DNA of 64,000 nucleotides, taken from the NCBI RefSeq assembly GCF_040096355.1, contig NZ_JBBMEX010000001.1:1-64000 (forward strand). The letters run 5' to 3'. The position numbers were made by a program, and so were the translations under genes. The stretch comes from Maccoyibacter intestinihominis (GTDB lineage: Bacteria; Bacillota; Clostridia; Lachnospirales; Lachnospiraceae). The notes below the pieces were generated by a model, which worked only from the letters and a program-made list of their open reading frames with translations, was not told the origin of the DNA and made no database searches. The first letter of the stretch is position 1; each line of letters opens with the position of its first letter. Of the stretch, positions 15,502-22,687 are shown piece by piece.

Positions 15502-17091
15502 ATGACATTTGGGTATTTATTAATTGCAGCTATTTTGTTTTCCTGTATTCTGGCAGACCGGTTTTCCGGTAAGTTCGGAATGCCTGCCCTTATTTTATTT
15601 ATGGCAGTAGGAATGATTTTTGGATGTGACGGACTATTCAAAATTCAATTTGATAACTATGGGGTGGCAGAAAAGGTTTGTGCCGCTGCCTTAGTCTTTA
15701 TTATGTTTTATGGTGGATTTAATACAAAATGGCAGAGTGCGAAATGTGTGGCAGTCAGAGCGACGATACTTTCCACATTAGGCGTTCTGGTCACGGCAGG
15801 GCTGACCGGAGTATTCTGCTATTTTGTATTACATTTTTCCTATGTAGAGAGCTTTTTGATCGGCGCCGTTCTTTCCTCTACGGATGCGGCAAGCGTGTTT
15901 TCTATTTTAAGGGGCAAACATCTGAACTTAAGAGATGGAACGGCTTCCTTATTAGAGATTGAGAGTGGAAGTAACGATCCGATGTCCTATCTGTTGACGA
16001 TGATCGGAATTTCGCTGCTAGGAAATGCCGATACGGGAAATATTCCGCTGATGATCTTTATGCAGTTAGCATTGGGTATCTTAGTCGGAGTGGTAGTAGC
16101 ACTGATCGGAATCGTACTTTTGACAAAGACGAATTTTATTCCGGAGGGATTAGAGACGATCTTTGTCATTGCGATCGTGATCTTCTCCTTTGGTCTGGCA
16201 GAGCTGATCGGGGGTAACTCTTACCTGAGCGTATATCTGTTGGGAATCCTGTTAGGAAACAGCCGTATCCGAAATAAAAATATCCTGATCCCGTTTTTTG
16301 ACGGTGTGACAGGACTGGCACAGATTTTAATTTTCTTCCTGTTAGGACTGCTGGCATTTCCACATAGAATGCCAGACATTATGGTACCGGCATTATTGAT
16401 CGCATTATTCCTTACTTTTGTGGCAAGACCGATCGCTGTATTTGGCATCCTGCTTCCATTCCGGTGCAGTATCCGGCAGTGTCTGCTGGTTTCCTGGGCG
16501 GGGCTTCGGGGAGCGGCATCTATTGTGTTTGCGATCATGGTCATTGCAGGCGGCGGAGATATCTCCTTAGACCTGTTCCACATCGTATTTATGGTGGCAC
16601 TGCTTTCCGTAGCTTTCCAGGGTACGTTGATCCCAAAGGTAGCAGAAAAATTAGATATGGTAGACAATTCTGCGGATGTCAGCAAGACATTCAACGACTA
16701 TCAGGAAGAATCGGCAATGACACTGATGCGAATGTATATCCCAAAGGGACATAACTGGGAAAACCACAAGATCTGTGAAGTCAGCATCCCGACCGGAGCA
16801 CTGGCATTGATGATCAAGCGGGACGGAGATACGATGATCCCGAACGGAGATACCAGGATCTTAGCAGAGGACAGTGTGATACTCAGCGTTCCGGCATATG
16901 AATCGAAAGAGGATGAACATTTAGAGGAAGTCCTGATCGAAAAAAATAATCCATGGTGTGAGCAGCGGATACGGGAACTGAATCTGCCGCAGAATCAGTT
17001 GATCGCACTCGTAAAACGCGGAGAGGAAAATCTGATCCCAAGTGGAAGCACCAAGATCCACGAGGGAGATATTGTGGTACTGTATCGGTAA
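15502..17091 (+). CDS. Cation/proton antiporter (NhaP2/CvrA-like, CPA1) with C-terminal RCK_C domains
   Basis: 529 residues. The first about 390 form a 12-13-helix CPA1 membrane domain; the segment AVLSSTDAASVFSIL and the following GSNDPMSY hold the conserved Asp residues of the cation path. The cytoplasmic tail carries two TrkA-C/RCK_C-like modules (about 400-470 and 480-529, the last ending GSTKIHEGDIVVLYR), as in K+/H+ antiporter NhaP2. It would exchange K+ or Na+ for protons across the membrane, with the tail sensing a ligand such as a nucleotide. Ribosome site AGGACAGG precedes ATG. The leader has a hairpin with a T-run. Confidence 0.88.
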   Translation: MTFGYLLIAAILFSCILADRFSGKFGMPALILFMAVGMIFGCDGLFKIQFDNYGVAEKVCAAALVFIMFYGGFNTKWQSAKCVAVRATILSTLGVLVTAGLTGVFCYFVLHFSYVESFLIGAVLSSTDAASVFSILRGKHLNLRDGTASLLEIESGSNDPMSYLLTMIGISLLGNADTGNIPLMIFMQLALGILVGVVVALIGIVLLTKTNFIPEGLETIFVIAIVIFSFGLAELIGGNSYLSVYLLGILLGNSRIRNKNILIPFFDGVTGLAQILIFFLLGLLAFPHRMPDIMVPALLIALFLTFVARPIAVFGILLPFRCSIRQCLLVSWAGLRGAASIVFAIMVIAGGGDISLDLFHIVFMVALLSVAFQGTLIPKVAEKLDMVDNSADVSKTFNDYQEESAMTLMRMYIPKGHNWENHKICEVSIPTGALALMIKRDGDTMIPNGDTRILAEDSVILSVPAYESKEDEHLEEVLIEKNNPWCEQRIRELNLPQNQLIALVKRGEENLIPSGSTKIHEGDIVVLYR

Positions 17092-17152
17092 TTACATAGT
17101 CAATCGGGCATAAAATGCATAAACTAACAGGAAGAACTGCTTTGGAGACGTT

Positions 17153-17794
17153 ATGCAGGAGTATTACAAATTTATCAATGAGCCGTTGCCGTATTCCTAT
17201 AAGGCGATGGAGCCGTTTATTGACATTCAGACTATGTATCTGCACCATGATAAGCATTTACAGACCTATGTGGACAATCTGAACAGAGCACTGCGGGACT
17301 ATCCGTTTTTACAGACCTTTACGTTAGAACAGCTATTGTGCAACTTAGAGAGTATGCCGATGGAGATCCGTACACAGATCAGAAATAATGCGGGAGGAGT
17401 CTATAACCATCGTTTTTATTTTAACGGATTATCAAAAGAACATGGACAAAGGCCACAGGGAGAGTTAGCGGAAGCAATTGACAGACAATATGGAAGCTAT
17501 GAAAAATTCAAAGAAGAATTTACCGGAGCAGCACTATCGGTATTTGGATCCGGCTATGCGTGGCTTGTGACCGATCCGCAGGGAAAATTCAAAATACTCA
17601 CAACGGCAAATCAGGATACACCGCTTGCAGGAAATCTTGCACCGGTTTTAGTCATTGACGTCTGGGAACATGCTTACTATTTAAAACATTTTAATGTGCG
17701 GGCAGACTATATCAAAGACTGGTTTGAAGTCGTGAACTGGAGATTTTCAGAAGAACAATATAAGAAGAATTCCCCACAGGTCAGGGGACATTAG
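17153..17794 (+). CDS. Iron/manganese superoxide dismutase
   Basis: 213 residues. The four metal ligands can be assigned: His31 in YLHHDKHLQTYV, His86 in GGVYNHRFYF, Asp169 and His173 in VIDVWEHAYYL. The family's common GGHxNHxxFW segment is changed to GGVYNHRFYF, losing the usual aromatic Trp. It converts superoxide to peroxide and oxygen in the cytosol; no signal peptide is present. In a strict anaerobe this would serve brief oxygen exposure. The stop codon overlaps the stop of the convergent gene on the other strand by three bases. Metal choice cannot be settled by eye. Confidence 0.88.
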   Translation: MQEYYKFINEPLPYSYKAMEPFIDIQTMYLHHDKHLQTYVDNLNRALRDYPFLQTFTLEQLLCNLESMPMEIRTQIRNNAGGVYNHRFYFNGLSKEHGQRPQGELAEAIDRQYGSYEKFKEEFTGAALSVFGSGYAWLVTDPQGKFKILTTANQDTPLAGNLAPVLVIDVWEHAYYLKHFNVRADYIKDWFEVVNWRFSEEQYKKNSPQVRGH

Positions 17795-18507
17795 TCCCGA
17801 CCTGCACGGAAGAAAATATTTTTATCTTTCAAATATCTGGCAAGATACACAAACGGGGTATCGGCAAGACTGGTCACTAAAAAGATGACATAGCTTGACA
17901 GCGCAATGGAAACAATGGTCTTTGCACTGTAGATGCCCCAGAATGCACCAACGTTAAAAAGGATCGTATTCAGTGCCTGTGACACCAAAGTAGAACCGTT
18001 GTTGCGAAGCCATAAGAACCGACGGGCATCTCCCCATTTCCGGTTTGTAAAATCCCACCATTTATGATAGAGCCATACATCGAAAAGCTGGACAATGACA
18101 TAGACTAAGATACCCACCAGCATGAGTCTTGGGGTGTTAGAAAAAATGGTCTTCATGGACGGCATGACAAAATCATTCTGATTCGGTGTGTAGAGCAGCC
18201 AGGACTGGCTGATACAGATAAAAATGACAGAGGTAGCAATCCCTAAATAAACGGCTTTTTGAGCCTCTTTTTTTCCGTAGAGTTCACTTAGGATATCGGT
18301 TACTAAAAATGTCGAAGCAAACAGGATGTTGCCCAACGTCATTTCCATACCGAAGGCATTGACGATGATCAGCACTTCGATGTTTGCCGCGATCGTTGCG
18401 ATCGTGGTCCAGAGAAACAGTCCCTGCTCTTTAAAAAAGTAGAACGCTGCCAGTACAAAAGAAAATGTAATGAGCAGTGATAAGATTAACAGTAATTCAT
18501 TTGGCAT
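17791..18507 (-). CDS. yhhQ: Queuosine precursor transporter (YhhQ/VUT family)
   Basis: 238 residues, six or more hydrophobic helices. The segment NILFASTFLVTDILSELYGK and the later LVSQALNTILFNVGAF are characteristic of the COG1738 family, which imports queuosine precursors for tRNA modification. Start chosen at the ATG at 18507 because AGGAGG stands 7 bases upstream on the minus strand; an earlier in-frame ATG at 18540 lacks one. No preQ1 riboswitch is apparent upstream: a MITE-like repeat begins 57 bp away. Membrane protein. Confidence 0.88.
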   Translation of the reverse strand: MPNELLLILSLLITFSFVLAAFYFFKEQGLFLWTTIATIAANIEVLIIVNAFGMEMTLGNILFASTFLVTDILSELYGKKEAQKAVYLGIATSVIFICISQSWLLYTPNQNDFVMPSMKTIFSNTPRLMLVGILVYVIVQLFDVWLYHKWWDFTNRKWGDARRFLWLRNNGSTLVSQALNTILFNVGAFWGIYSAKTIVSIALSSYVIFLVTSLADTPFVYLARYLKDKNIFFRAGRD

Positions 18508-18563
18508 GTTGATTCCTCCTAAATAGCAGAACGTGTGCATCTTCGCCCGAAGGACTTTTTACT

Positions 18564-18888
18564 CTATAGGATTAAGGTGTCAAAAGGCAGTTTCAAGTTT
18601 TTTGATTGGCAACTTGCACAAAGCCAAGTCTATTTTGTTCCGTTGTACGAAAATAAGAAAATCTAAGTCTGCCTGAGTCAGGTTACGATGGAGTGACGTG
18701 TACGTCTTAAACACCCCGTCCATGGGGTGTTAAGACTTTTGCTGCCGTCCATGGCAGCAAAACACTATCTATGAACAGGCAGACTAAGATTTACTAATTT
18801 TCTCCCAAAGTCACAAAAGCAGTCCCGGTTTTGTGCAAGTTGCCAGCCACTAAGTTGTGAGCCGCCTTTTGACACCCTGATCCTATAG
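18564..18888. repeat. MITE-like palindromic element, copy 2 (complete, about 325 bp)
   Basis: Terminal inverted repeats are clear: CTATAGGATTAAGGTGTC at the left, and the right end reads as the complement of CTATAGGATCAGGGTGTC. Inside, TGGCAACTTGCACAAA pairs with TTTGTGCAAGTTGCCA, and AATCTAAGTCTGCCTG with a near-perfect complement; between them lie four small hairpins, two with six-base GTCCAT loops. The whole element can fold into one long branched structure. No coding capacity. It sits between yhhQ and an esterase operon. Confidence 0.9.
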
Positions 18889-18896
18889 AGCAAAAA

Positions 18897-18991
18897 GGCA
18901 CGCAAAGCGTGCCATACAGAACAAAATAGTTTGTGGCTTTTGCATATATGGATGCGCCAGTCACAAAAAATAGAAAATCAGAGGATTTTCT
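18897..18991. other. Two short hairpins beside the repeat
   Basis: GGCACGC-AAA-GCGTGCC (18897-18913) and AGAAAATC-AGAG-GATTTTCT (18972-18991). Neither has a T-run on the plus strand; on the minus strand the first is followed by TTTTTGC, so it could terminate leftward transcription. No gene lies between 18508 and 19153. Confidence 0.5.
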
Positions 18992-19153
18992 ATCGAATCC
19001 CTAGTTTTGTTTAGAGACAGGATGGTCACGAACTGTCTTATGCAATTATTTTTTACGAGGGATATTATAGGCGGTGGTCGCAAATTTGTCAATAAAAAAA
19101 CAAAATCTTATGTTATACTAAGAAAGATAAGAGGCAATGAACGGAGAAAATGT

Positions 19154-19252
19154 ATGAAAAAGAGAGATTTTCTGATCTTAGGCATCATTATTGTAGCTGC
19201 CATCGTGTTAGGAGCACTCTGTGGCAGGCTGGTATTGAACCGGGTTGTATGA
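19154..19252 (+). CDS. Small single-pass membrane protein (32 residues)
   Basis: MKKRD is followed by about 20 hydrophobic residues (FLILGIIIVAAIVLGALCG) and a short basic end. GGAG lies 8 bases before the ATG. Its stop codon overlaps the start of the next gene in an ATGA arrangement, so translation is coupled. The small size would hide it from most gene finders. Function unknown; it may help anchor or assist the membrane-anchored esterase that follows. The longer in-frame extension to 19007 has no ribosome site and is not supported. Confidence 0.6.
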   Translation: MKKRDFLILGIIIVAAIVLGALCGRLVLNRVV

Positions 19253-20178
19253 AAAAAATATTAAAATATCTGCTGTTTGTTCTGACATTCTGTGTCGTCT
19301 TTTTTATCAGTTTTAAAATCAATATCCATCGGTTAGAATTTGCTCCTATGAAGCTGATGGAAACAGAGTGGGATGACAGTGTCGGAACGGTTTATGTGGA
19401 TTTAGATTATGAGAATGAAAACGGAAATACCTACAATCTGTATGTTCCGGCAAATCTGGACAAAGAAAAAGAACAGTATCTGATCTTATATATCCACGGT
19501 GGAAGTTTTAATTCCGGTGCTAAAGGTGATGGAGATATCTGGTGCAGATATTATGCGTCAAAGGGATATCTTACGGCAAGTGTAGATTATACGCTGCAGA
19601 ACCAGGGAAAAGAGGCATCTTTATTTCTGATGAATGAAGAAATCGAAAATGCAGTAAAAGCCATTAAAAAAGAGACAGAAGAATTGGGATACCGGGTCAC
19701 CGGCATGGCAGCCAGTGGAGTGTCTGCGGGCGGAACACTGGCGATGAATCTGGCTTATGGTGGCAATTCTGCCATACCGGTCAGATTTGTATTTGAGTTG
19801 GCAGCACCGACTTATTTTGTGGCAGAGGACTGGGGCAGTCTGATGAAATCGGACAATTTAGGATCAGAAGAAGAATTTTACCGGATGATGACCGGAAAGG
19901 AACTGAGTGCGCAGGAATACCGGCAGGAAATAAAAAAAATATCACCGACATGTTTGGTCGGTGAGGATTCCGTACCGACACTGATCGGGTACGGGCTGAA
20001 AGACCACTGTGTTCCGGCAGATCAGAAAGAATACCTGATCGATGCATTGGAAAAGAATGGGGTATCGTATGATTATGTCGAGTTCCCACATTCAAATCAT
20101 CTGTTATATGGAGATTTGGACAAAATGCAGACATTTATGGATTTATCCTTGGAATACTGCAAAAAATATTTTCAATAG
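19249..20178 (+). CDS. Membrane-anchored alpha/beta hydrolase (esterase/lipase-like)
   Basis: 309 residues from ATG 19249. An N-terminal hydrophobic anchor (about residues 5-22) is followed by an alpha/beta-hydrolase domain: the oxyanion motif HGGSF, nucleophile Ser in SGVSAGG, an Asp in GLKDHCVP and the His in FPHSNHLL. This pattern matches the hormone-sensitive-lipase/acetyl-esterase group acting on small acyl esters, probably outside the membrane. Start chosen because the ATGA overlap with the small membrane protein implies coupling; the longer frame from 19150 is out of context. Substrate unknown. Confidence 0.85.
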   Translation: MKKILKYLLFVLTFCVVFFISFKINIHRLEFAPMKLMETEWDDSVGTVYVDLDYENENGNTYNLYVPANLDKEKEQYLILYIHGGSFNSGAKGDGDIWCRYYASKGYLTASVDYTLQNQGKEASLFLMNEEIENAVKAIKKETEELGYRVTGMAASGVSAGGTLAMNLAYGGNSAIPVRFVFELAAPTYFVAEDWGSLMKSDNLGSEEEFYRMMTGKELSAQEYRQEIKKISPTCLVGEDSVPTLIGYGLKDHCVPADQKEYLIDALEKNGVSYDYVEFPHSNHLLYGDLDKMQTFMDLSLEYCKKYFQ

Positions 20179-20224
20179 AAAAAAGCAGGATTGTAGAAAG
20201 ATACAAAAGGAGTAGTAAGTTACA

Positions 20225-21568
20225 ATGGAAGAAAAAGCATTAGCAGGCGACTTTACGCAGGGAAGTATTGCGAATAAGCTGATACGTTTTATGATACCGA
20301 TCTTAGGAGCATTGGTATTGCAGGCAATGTATGGAGCGGTGGACCTTTTAGTAGTCGGACAGTTTGGAACAGATGCCGGGATCTCGGCAGTATCGACAGG
20401 AAGTAATGTCATTAATCTGGTGACATTCGTAATTTCCGAGCTGACGATGGGTGTGACGGTTTTGATCGGACGTTATTTAGGAGAGAACAGAAATGAACGG
20501 ATCGGAAAAGTCATCGGTGGTGCGATCGTATTTTTTGCCATTATGGCTGCGGTACTGATGGTATTACTGCTGGCATTTGCCCCGCAGTTTGCCTCCTGGC
20601 TGAATGCCCCAAAAGAAGCGTATGATCTGACCGTTACTTATATCAGGATCTGCGGAGCGGGTATCTTATTCGTAGTAGCATATAATGTGATCAGCGGAAT
20701 TTTTCGTGGACTTGGAAATTCCAGACTGCCGTTGATCTTTGTGGCGATCGCATGTGTGGTCAATATTGTAGGGGATTTAGTCTTTGTAGCCGTTTTTAAA
20801 ATGAATGTGGCAGGTGCGGCATTAGCGACGATCTTAGCGCAGCTTGTCAGTGTGGTCATGTCCCTGGCAATTATAAAAAAACAGCAGTTTCCGTTTCATT
20901 TTTCCAAAAAGGATATCTGCTTTACTTCCGAGATCCGCAACTTTTTAAAAGTGGGATTCCCAATCGCATTACAGGAATTTTTGACAAACATCTCATTTTT
21001 GATCCTGTGTGCGATCATCAACGGAATGGGATTAGAGGCATCTTCCGGCTATGGAATTGCACAGAAGGTAGTATCGTTTATCATGCTGATCCCATCCTCA
21101 CTGATGCAGTCCATGTCAGCTTTTGTGGCACAGAATGTCGGAGCAGGAAAAGAGGACCGGGCAAGAAAAGCAATGCGTACCGGAATGTTGTTAGGAGTCA
21201 CGATCGGAATCTTTGTATCGGCACTCAGTTTTTTCAGAGGCGATATTCCATCCGCACTCTTTACAGGAAATCAGGCATTCATAGCAAGATCGGCAGAGTA
21301 CCTGAAGGGATTTGCCCCGGAAGCGATCCTGACCTGTCTGGTATTCAGTTATATCGGGTATTTTAACGGACATGGAAAGACAATCCCGGTTATGGTACAG
21401 GGGATCAGCGCATCCTTTTTAGTGCGTGTCCCGCTTTCTTATCTGTTCAGTATACAAAAAGGTGCGACCTTAACAACGATCGGTTATGCCGTTCCATTGG
21501 CATCCGTTTACGGGATCATCTTTTTTACAATATGTTATCTGGTATTTTTAAGAAAAATGAAGAAGTGA
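20225..21568 (+). CDS. MATE family efflux transporter
   Basis: 447 residues with about 12 hydrophobic helices in two repeated halves. The first half begins FTQGSIANKLIRFMIPILGALVLQ-like MATE sequence with AVDLLVVGQFG; the second half shows FLKVGFPIALQEFLTN and VAQNVGAGKEDRARKAM, a common MATE segment. MATE proteins export cationic compounds using Na+ or H+ gradients. Ribosome site AAAGGAG is 11 bases before ATG. The gene ends in a bidirectional hairpin shared with the convergent DtxR-family regulator. Substrate cannot be told from sequence. Confidence 0.93.
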   Translation: MEEKALAGDFTQGSIANKLIRFMIPILGALVLQAMYGAVDLLVVGQFGTDAGISAVSTGSNVINLVTFVISELTMGVTVLIGRYLGENRNERIGKVIGGAIVFFAIMAAVLMVLLLAFAPQFASWLNAPKEAYDLTVTYIRICGAGILFVVAYNVISGIFRGLGNSRLPLIFVAIACVVNIVGDLVFVAVFKMNVAGAALATILAQLVSVVMSLAIIKKQQFPFHFSKKDICFTSEIRNFLKVGFPIALQEFLTNISFLILCAIINGMGLEASSGYGIAQKVVSFIMLIPSSLMQSMSAFVAQNVGAGKEDRARKAMRTGMLLGVTIGIFVSALSFFRGDIPSALFTGNQAFIARSAEYLKGFAPEAILTCLVFSYIGYFNGHGKTIPVMVQGISASFLVRVPLSYLFSIQKGATLTTIGYAVPLASVYGIIFFTICYLVFLRKMKK

Positions 21569-21574
21569 AAAAAG

Positions 21575-21602
21575 AACGCCACATCCTAACCGATGTGGCG
21601 TT
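21575..21602. terminator. Bidirectional terminator between MATE gene and DtxR-family regulator
   Basis: AACGCCACATC (21575-21585) pairs with GATGTGGCGTT (21592-21602); A-rich sequence on the left and T-rich on the right allow use in both directions. It overlaps the 3' end of the minus-strand gene. Confidence 0.8.
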
Positions 21603-21945
21603 TAATTGCGTCAAAACTTTCTTTACTGATGACATGTTCCATCTTGCATGCATCCTGTGCAGCGATTTCTTTATCCACGCCAAGCGTCTCTAACCAGGTA
21701 GAGAGCAGAGTGTGACGTTCATAGATCATTTCTGCAATTTCCATTCCACTGTCTGTCAAAGTGATAAAACCGGAATCCGATACAAGAATATATCCGTTTT
21801 CGCGCAGGTTCTTCATTGCAACGCTGACGCTTGATTTCTTAAATCCCATCTCATTGGCGATATCTACAGACCGGACAACCGGAAGGGAATGGCTGAGAAC
21901 TAAGATCGTTTCTAAATAGTTTTCTGCTGATTCGTTCATTGTCAT
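21586..21945 (-). CDS. DtxR/MntR-family metal-dependent transcriptional regulator
   Basis: 119 residues. An N-terminal winged helix (AENYLETILVLSHSLPVVRSVDIANEMGFKKSSVSVAMKNL) is followed by the metal-binding/dimerisation helices ending near CKMEHVISKESFDAIKRH; Cys and His/Glu in KMEHVIS correspond to MntR/IdeR ligands. There is no SH3-like third domain, as in MntR-sized members. Start chosen at 21945, 8 bases after AGGAGGG. It is divergent from the feo operon, and its own promoter spacer holds the palindrome TACCTTAAGGTA. Likely senses Fe2+ or Mn2+ and regulates the feo genes; that is inferred from position. Confidence 0.9.
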   Translation of the reverse strand: MTMNESAENYLETILVLSHSLPVVRSVDIANEMGFKKSSVSVAMKNLRENGYILVSDSGFITLTDSGMEIAEMIYERHTLLSTWLETLGVDKEIAAQDACKMEHVISKESFDAIKRHIG

Positions 21946-21970
21946 GTGCAAAACCCTCCTCATTTGATAT

Positions 21971-22000
21971 ATTATAGCATACCTTAAGGTAGTTAATCAA
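21971..22000 (-). promoter_or_regulatory. Promoter and operator of the DtxR-family regulator
   Basis: On the minus strand TTGATT (22000-21995) and TATAAT (21976-21971) are separated by 18 bases. The spacer contains the perfect palindrome TACCTTAAGGTA (21980-21991), a good position for autoregulation. Confidence 0.7.
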
Positions 22001-22035
22001 ACTTACTTTTTGAGAAAAAGTTATCAATAAAGTTC

Positions 22036-22067
22036 TTGACAACTAATGATAGTTAGCATATACTAAC
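22036..22067 (+). promoter_or_regulatory. feo operon promoter with overlapping operator palindromes
   Basis: TTGACA (22036-22041), 17-base spacer, TATACT (22059-22064). Two palindromes overlap it: AACTAATGATAGTT (22041-22054) and GTTAG-N6-CTAAC (22052-22067), which covers the -10. The second recurs at 22596-22611 and 25645-25660 before other iron-related units. A DtxR-family repressor site is the likely meaning. Confidence 0.75.
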
Positions 22068-22078
22068 ATCAAAATAAA

Positions 22079-22093
22079 TGAAAATCATTATCA
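22079..22093. promoter_or_regulatory. Fur-box-like sequence upstream of feoA
   Basis: TGAAAATCATTATCA matches the 7-1-7 Fur consensus TGATAATNATTATCA at all but one position. It lies downstream of the -10, a repressing position. The only Fur-family gene in view lies at the end of this same gene cluster. Confidence 0.6.
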
Positions 22094-22129
22094 ATTAGTC
22101 TTACAGAAAAGGAAAAGAGGATGATGAGT

Positions 22130-22339
22130 ATGCCATTAACGATGGTGCCGACAGGCGAACCAAATGTAATCAAAAAAATTGGTGGAAAAGAGGAAACAAG
22201 AAGATTCCTTGAGAATCTTGGTTTCGTAACCGGAGGAATGGTTACGGTCGTATCTGAGATTGGTGGCAACATGATTGTGAATGTAAAAGATTCCAGAGTC
22301 GCAATCGGAAAGGATATGGCAAATAAAATCTTAGTGTAA
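22130..22339 (+). CDS. feoA: FeoA domain protein (first copy)
   Basis: 69 residues, a single SH3-like FeoA domain (PNVIKKIGGKEETRRFLENLGF...GGNMIVNVKDSRVAIGKDMANKIL). FeoA is a small cytosolic partner needed for ferrous iron uptake by FeoB. Three in-frame ATGs occur at 22121, 22124 and 22130; the last is chosen because AAGAGG at 22115-22120 leaves a normal 9-base gap only to it. It is the first gene of the feo cluster. Confidence 0.9.
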   Translation: MPLTMVPTGEPNVIKKIGGKEETRRFLENLGFVTGGMVTVVSEIGGNMIVNVKDSRVAIGKDMANKILV

Positions 22340-22354
22340 GAAAGAGGAGTGAAC

Positions 22355-22579
22355 ATGGCAACTTTAAGGGATGTACCGTGTGGAAAAACGGTCAAAGTCA
22401 AAAAACTTGCCGGAGAAGGTCCGGTAAAAAGACGTATCATGGATATGGGAATCACAAAAGGTGTGGACGTATATGTCCGTAAGGTAGCACCATTAGGTGA
22501 TCCGGTGGAAGTTACCGTAAGAGGTTACGAATTATCTTTGCGAAAAGCAGACGCAGAAATGATCGAAGTTGAGAGCTAA
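22355..22579 (+). CDS. feoA: FeoA domain protein (second copy)
   Basis: 74 residues, FeoA/SH3-like (LRDVPCGKTVKVKKLAGEG...KRRIMDMGITKGVDVYVRKVAPLGDP). It is closer to classical FeoA than the first copy, with the RIMDMGI motif. Start at ATG 22355, 6 bases after GAGGAG; an in-frame GTG at 22349 is too close to the ribosome site. Tandem feoA genes before feoB are known in Clostridia; the two could form a mixed complex with FeoB. The start lies 15 bases after the first feoA stop. Confidence 0.93.
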   Translation: MATLRDVPCGKTVKVKKLAGEGPVKRRIMDMGITKGVDVYVRKVAPLGDPVEVTVRGYELSLRKADAEMIEVES

Positions 22580-22595
22580 ATTTTTTTGCCCATAG

Positions 22596-22611
22596 GTTAG
22601 TAAAAACTAAC
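22596..22611. promoter_or_regulatory. Operator palindrome between feoA and feoB
   Basis: GTTAG-TAAAAA-CTAAC is the same motif as at 22052. A further GTTAAAACCAAC relative follows at about 22619. It suggests separate control of feoB, though I see no strong promoter hexamers here. Confidence 0.65.
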
Positions 22612-22687
22612 AAATAATAGTTAAAACCAACAGAAATCAGGCATAACCAATCGCAATGAGATAAAATAGGAAAAGGAGTTTTAGAGA

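Noticed and set aside
19007..19153. Longer version of the small membrane protein
   Set aside because: The extra codons contain the likely promoter region and no ribosome site; GGAG is placed for ATG 19154.
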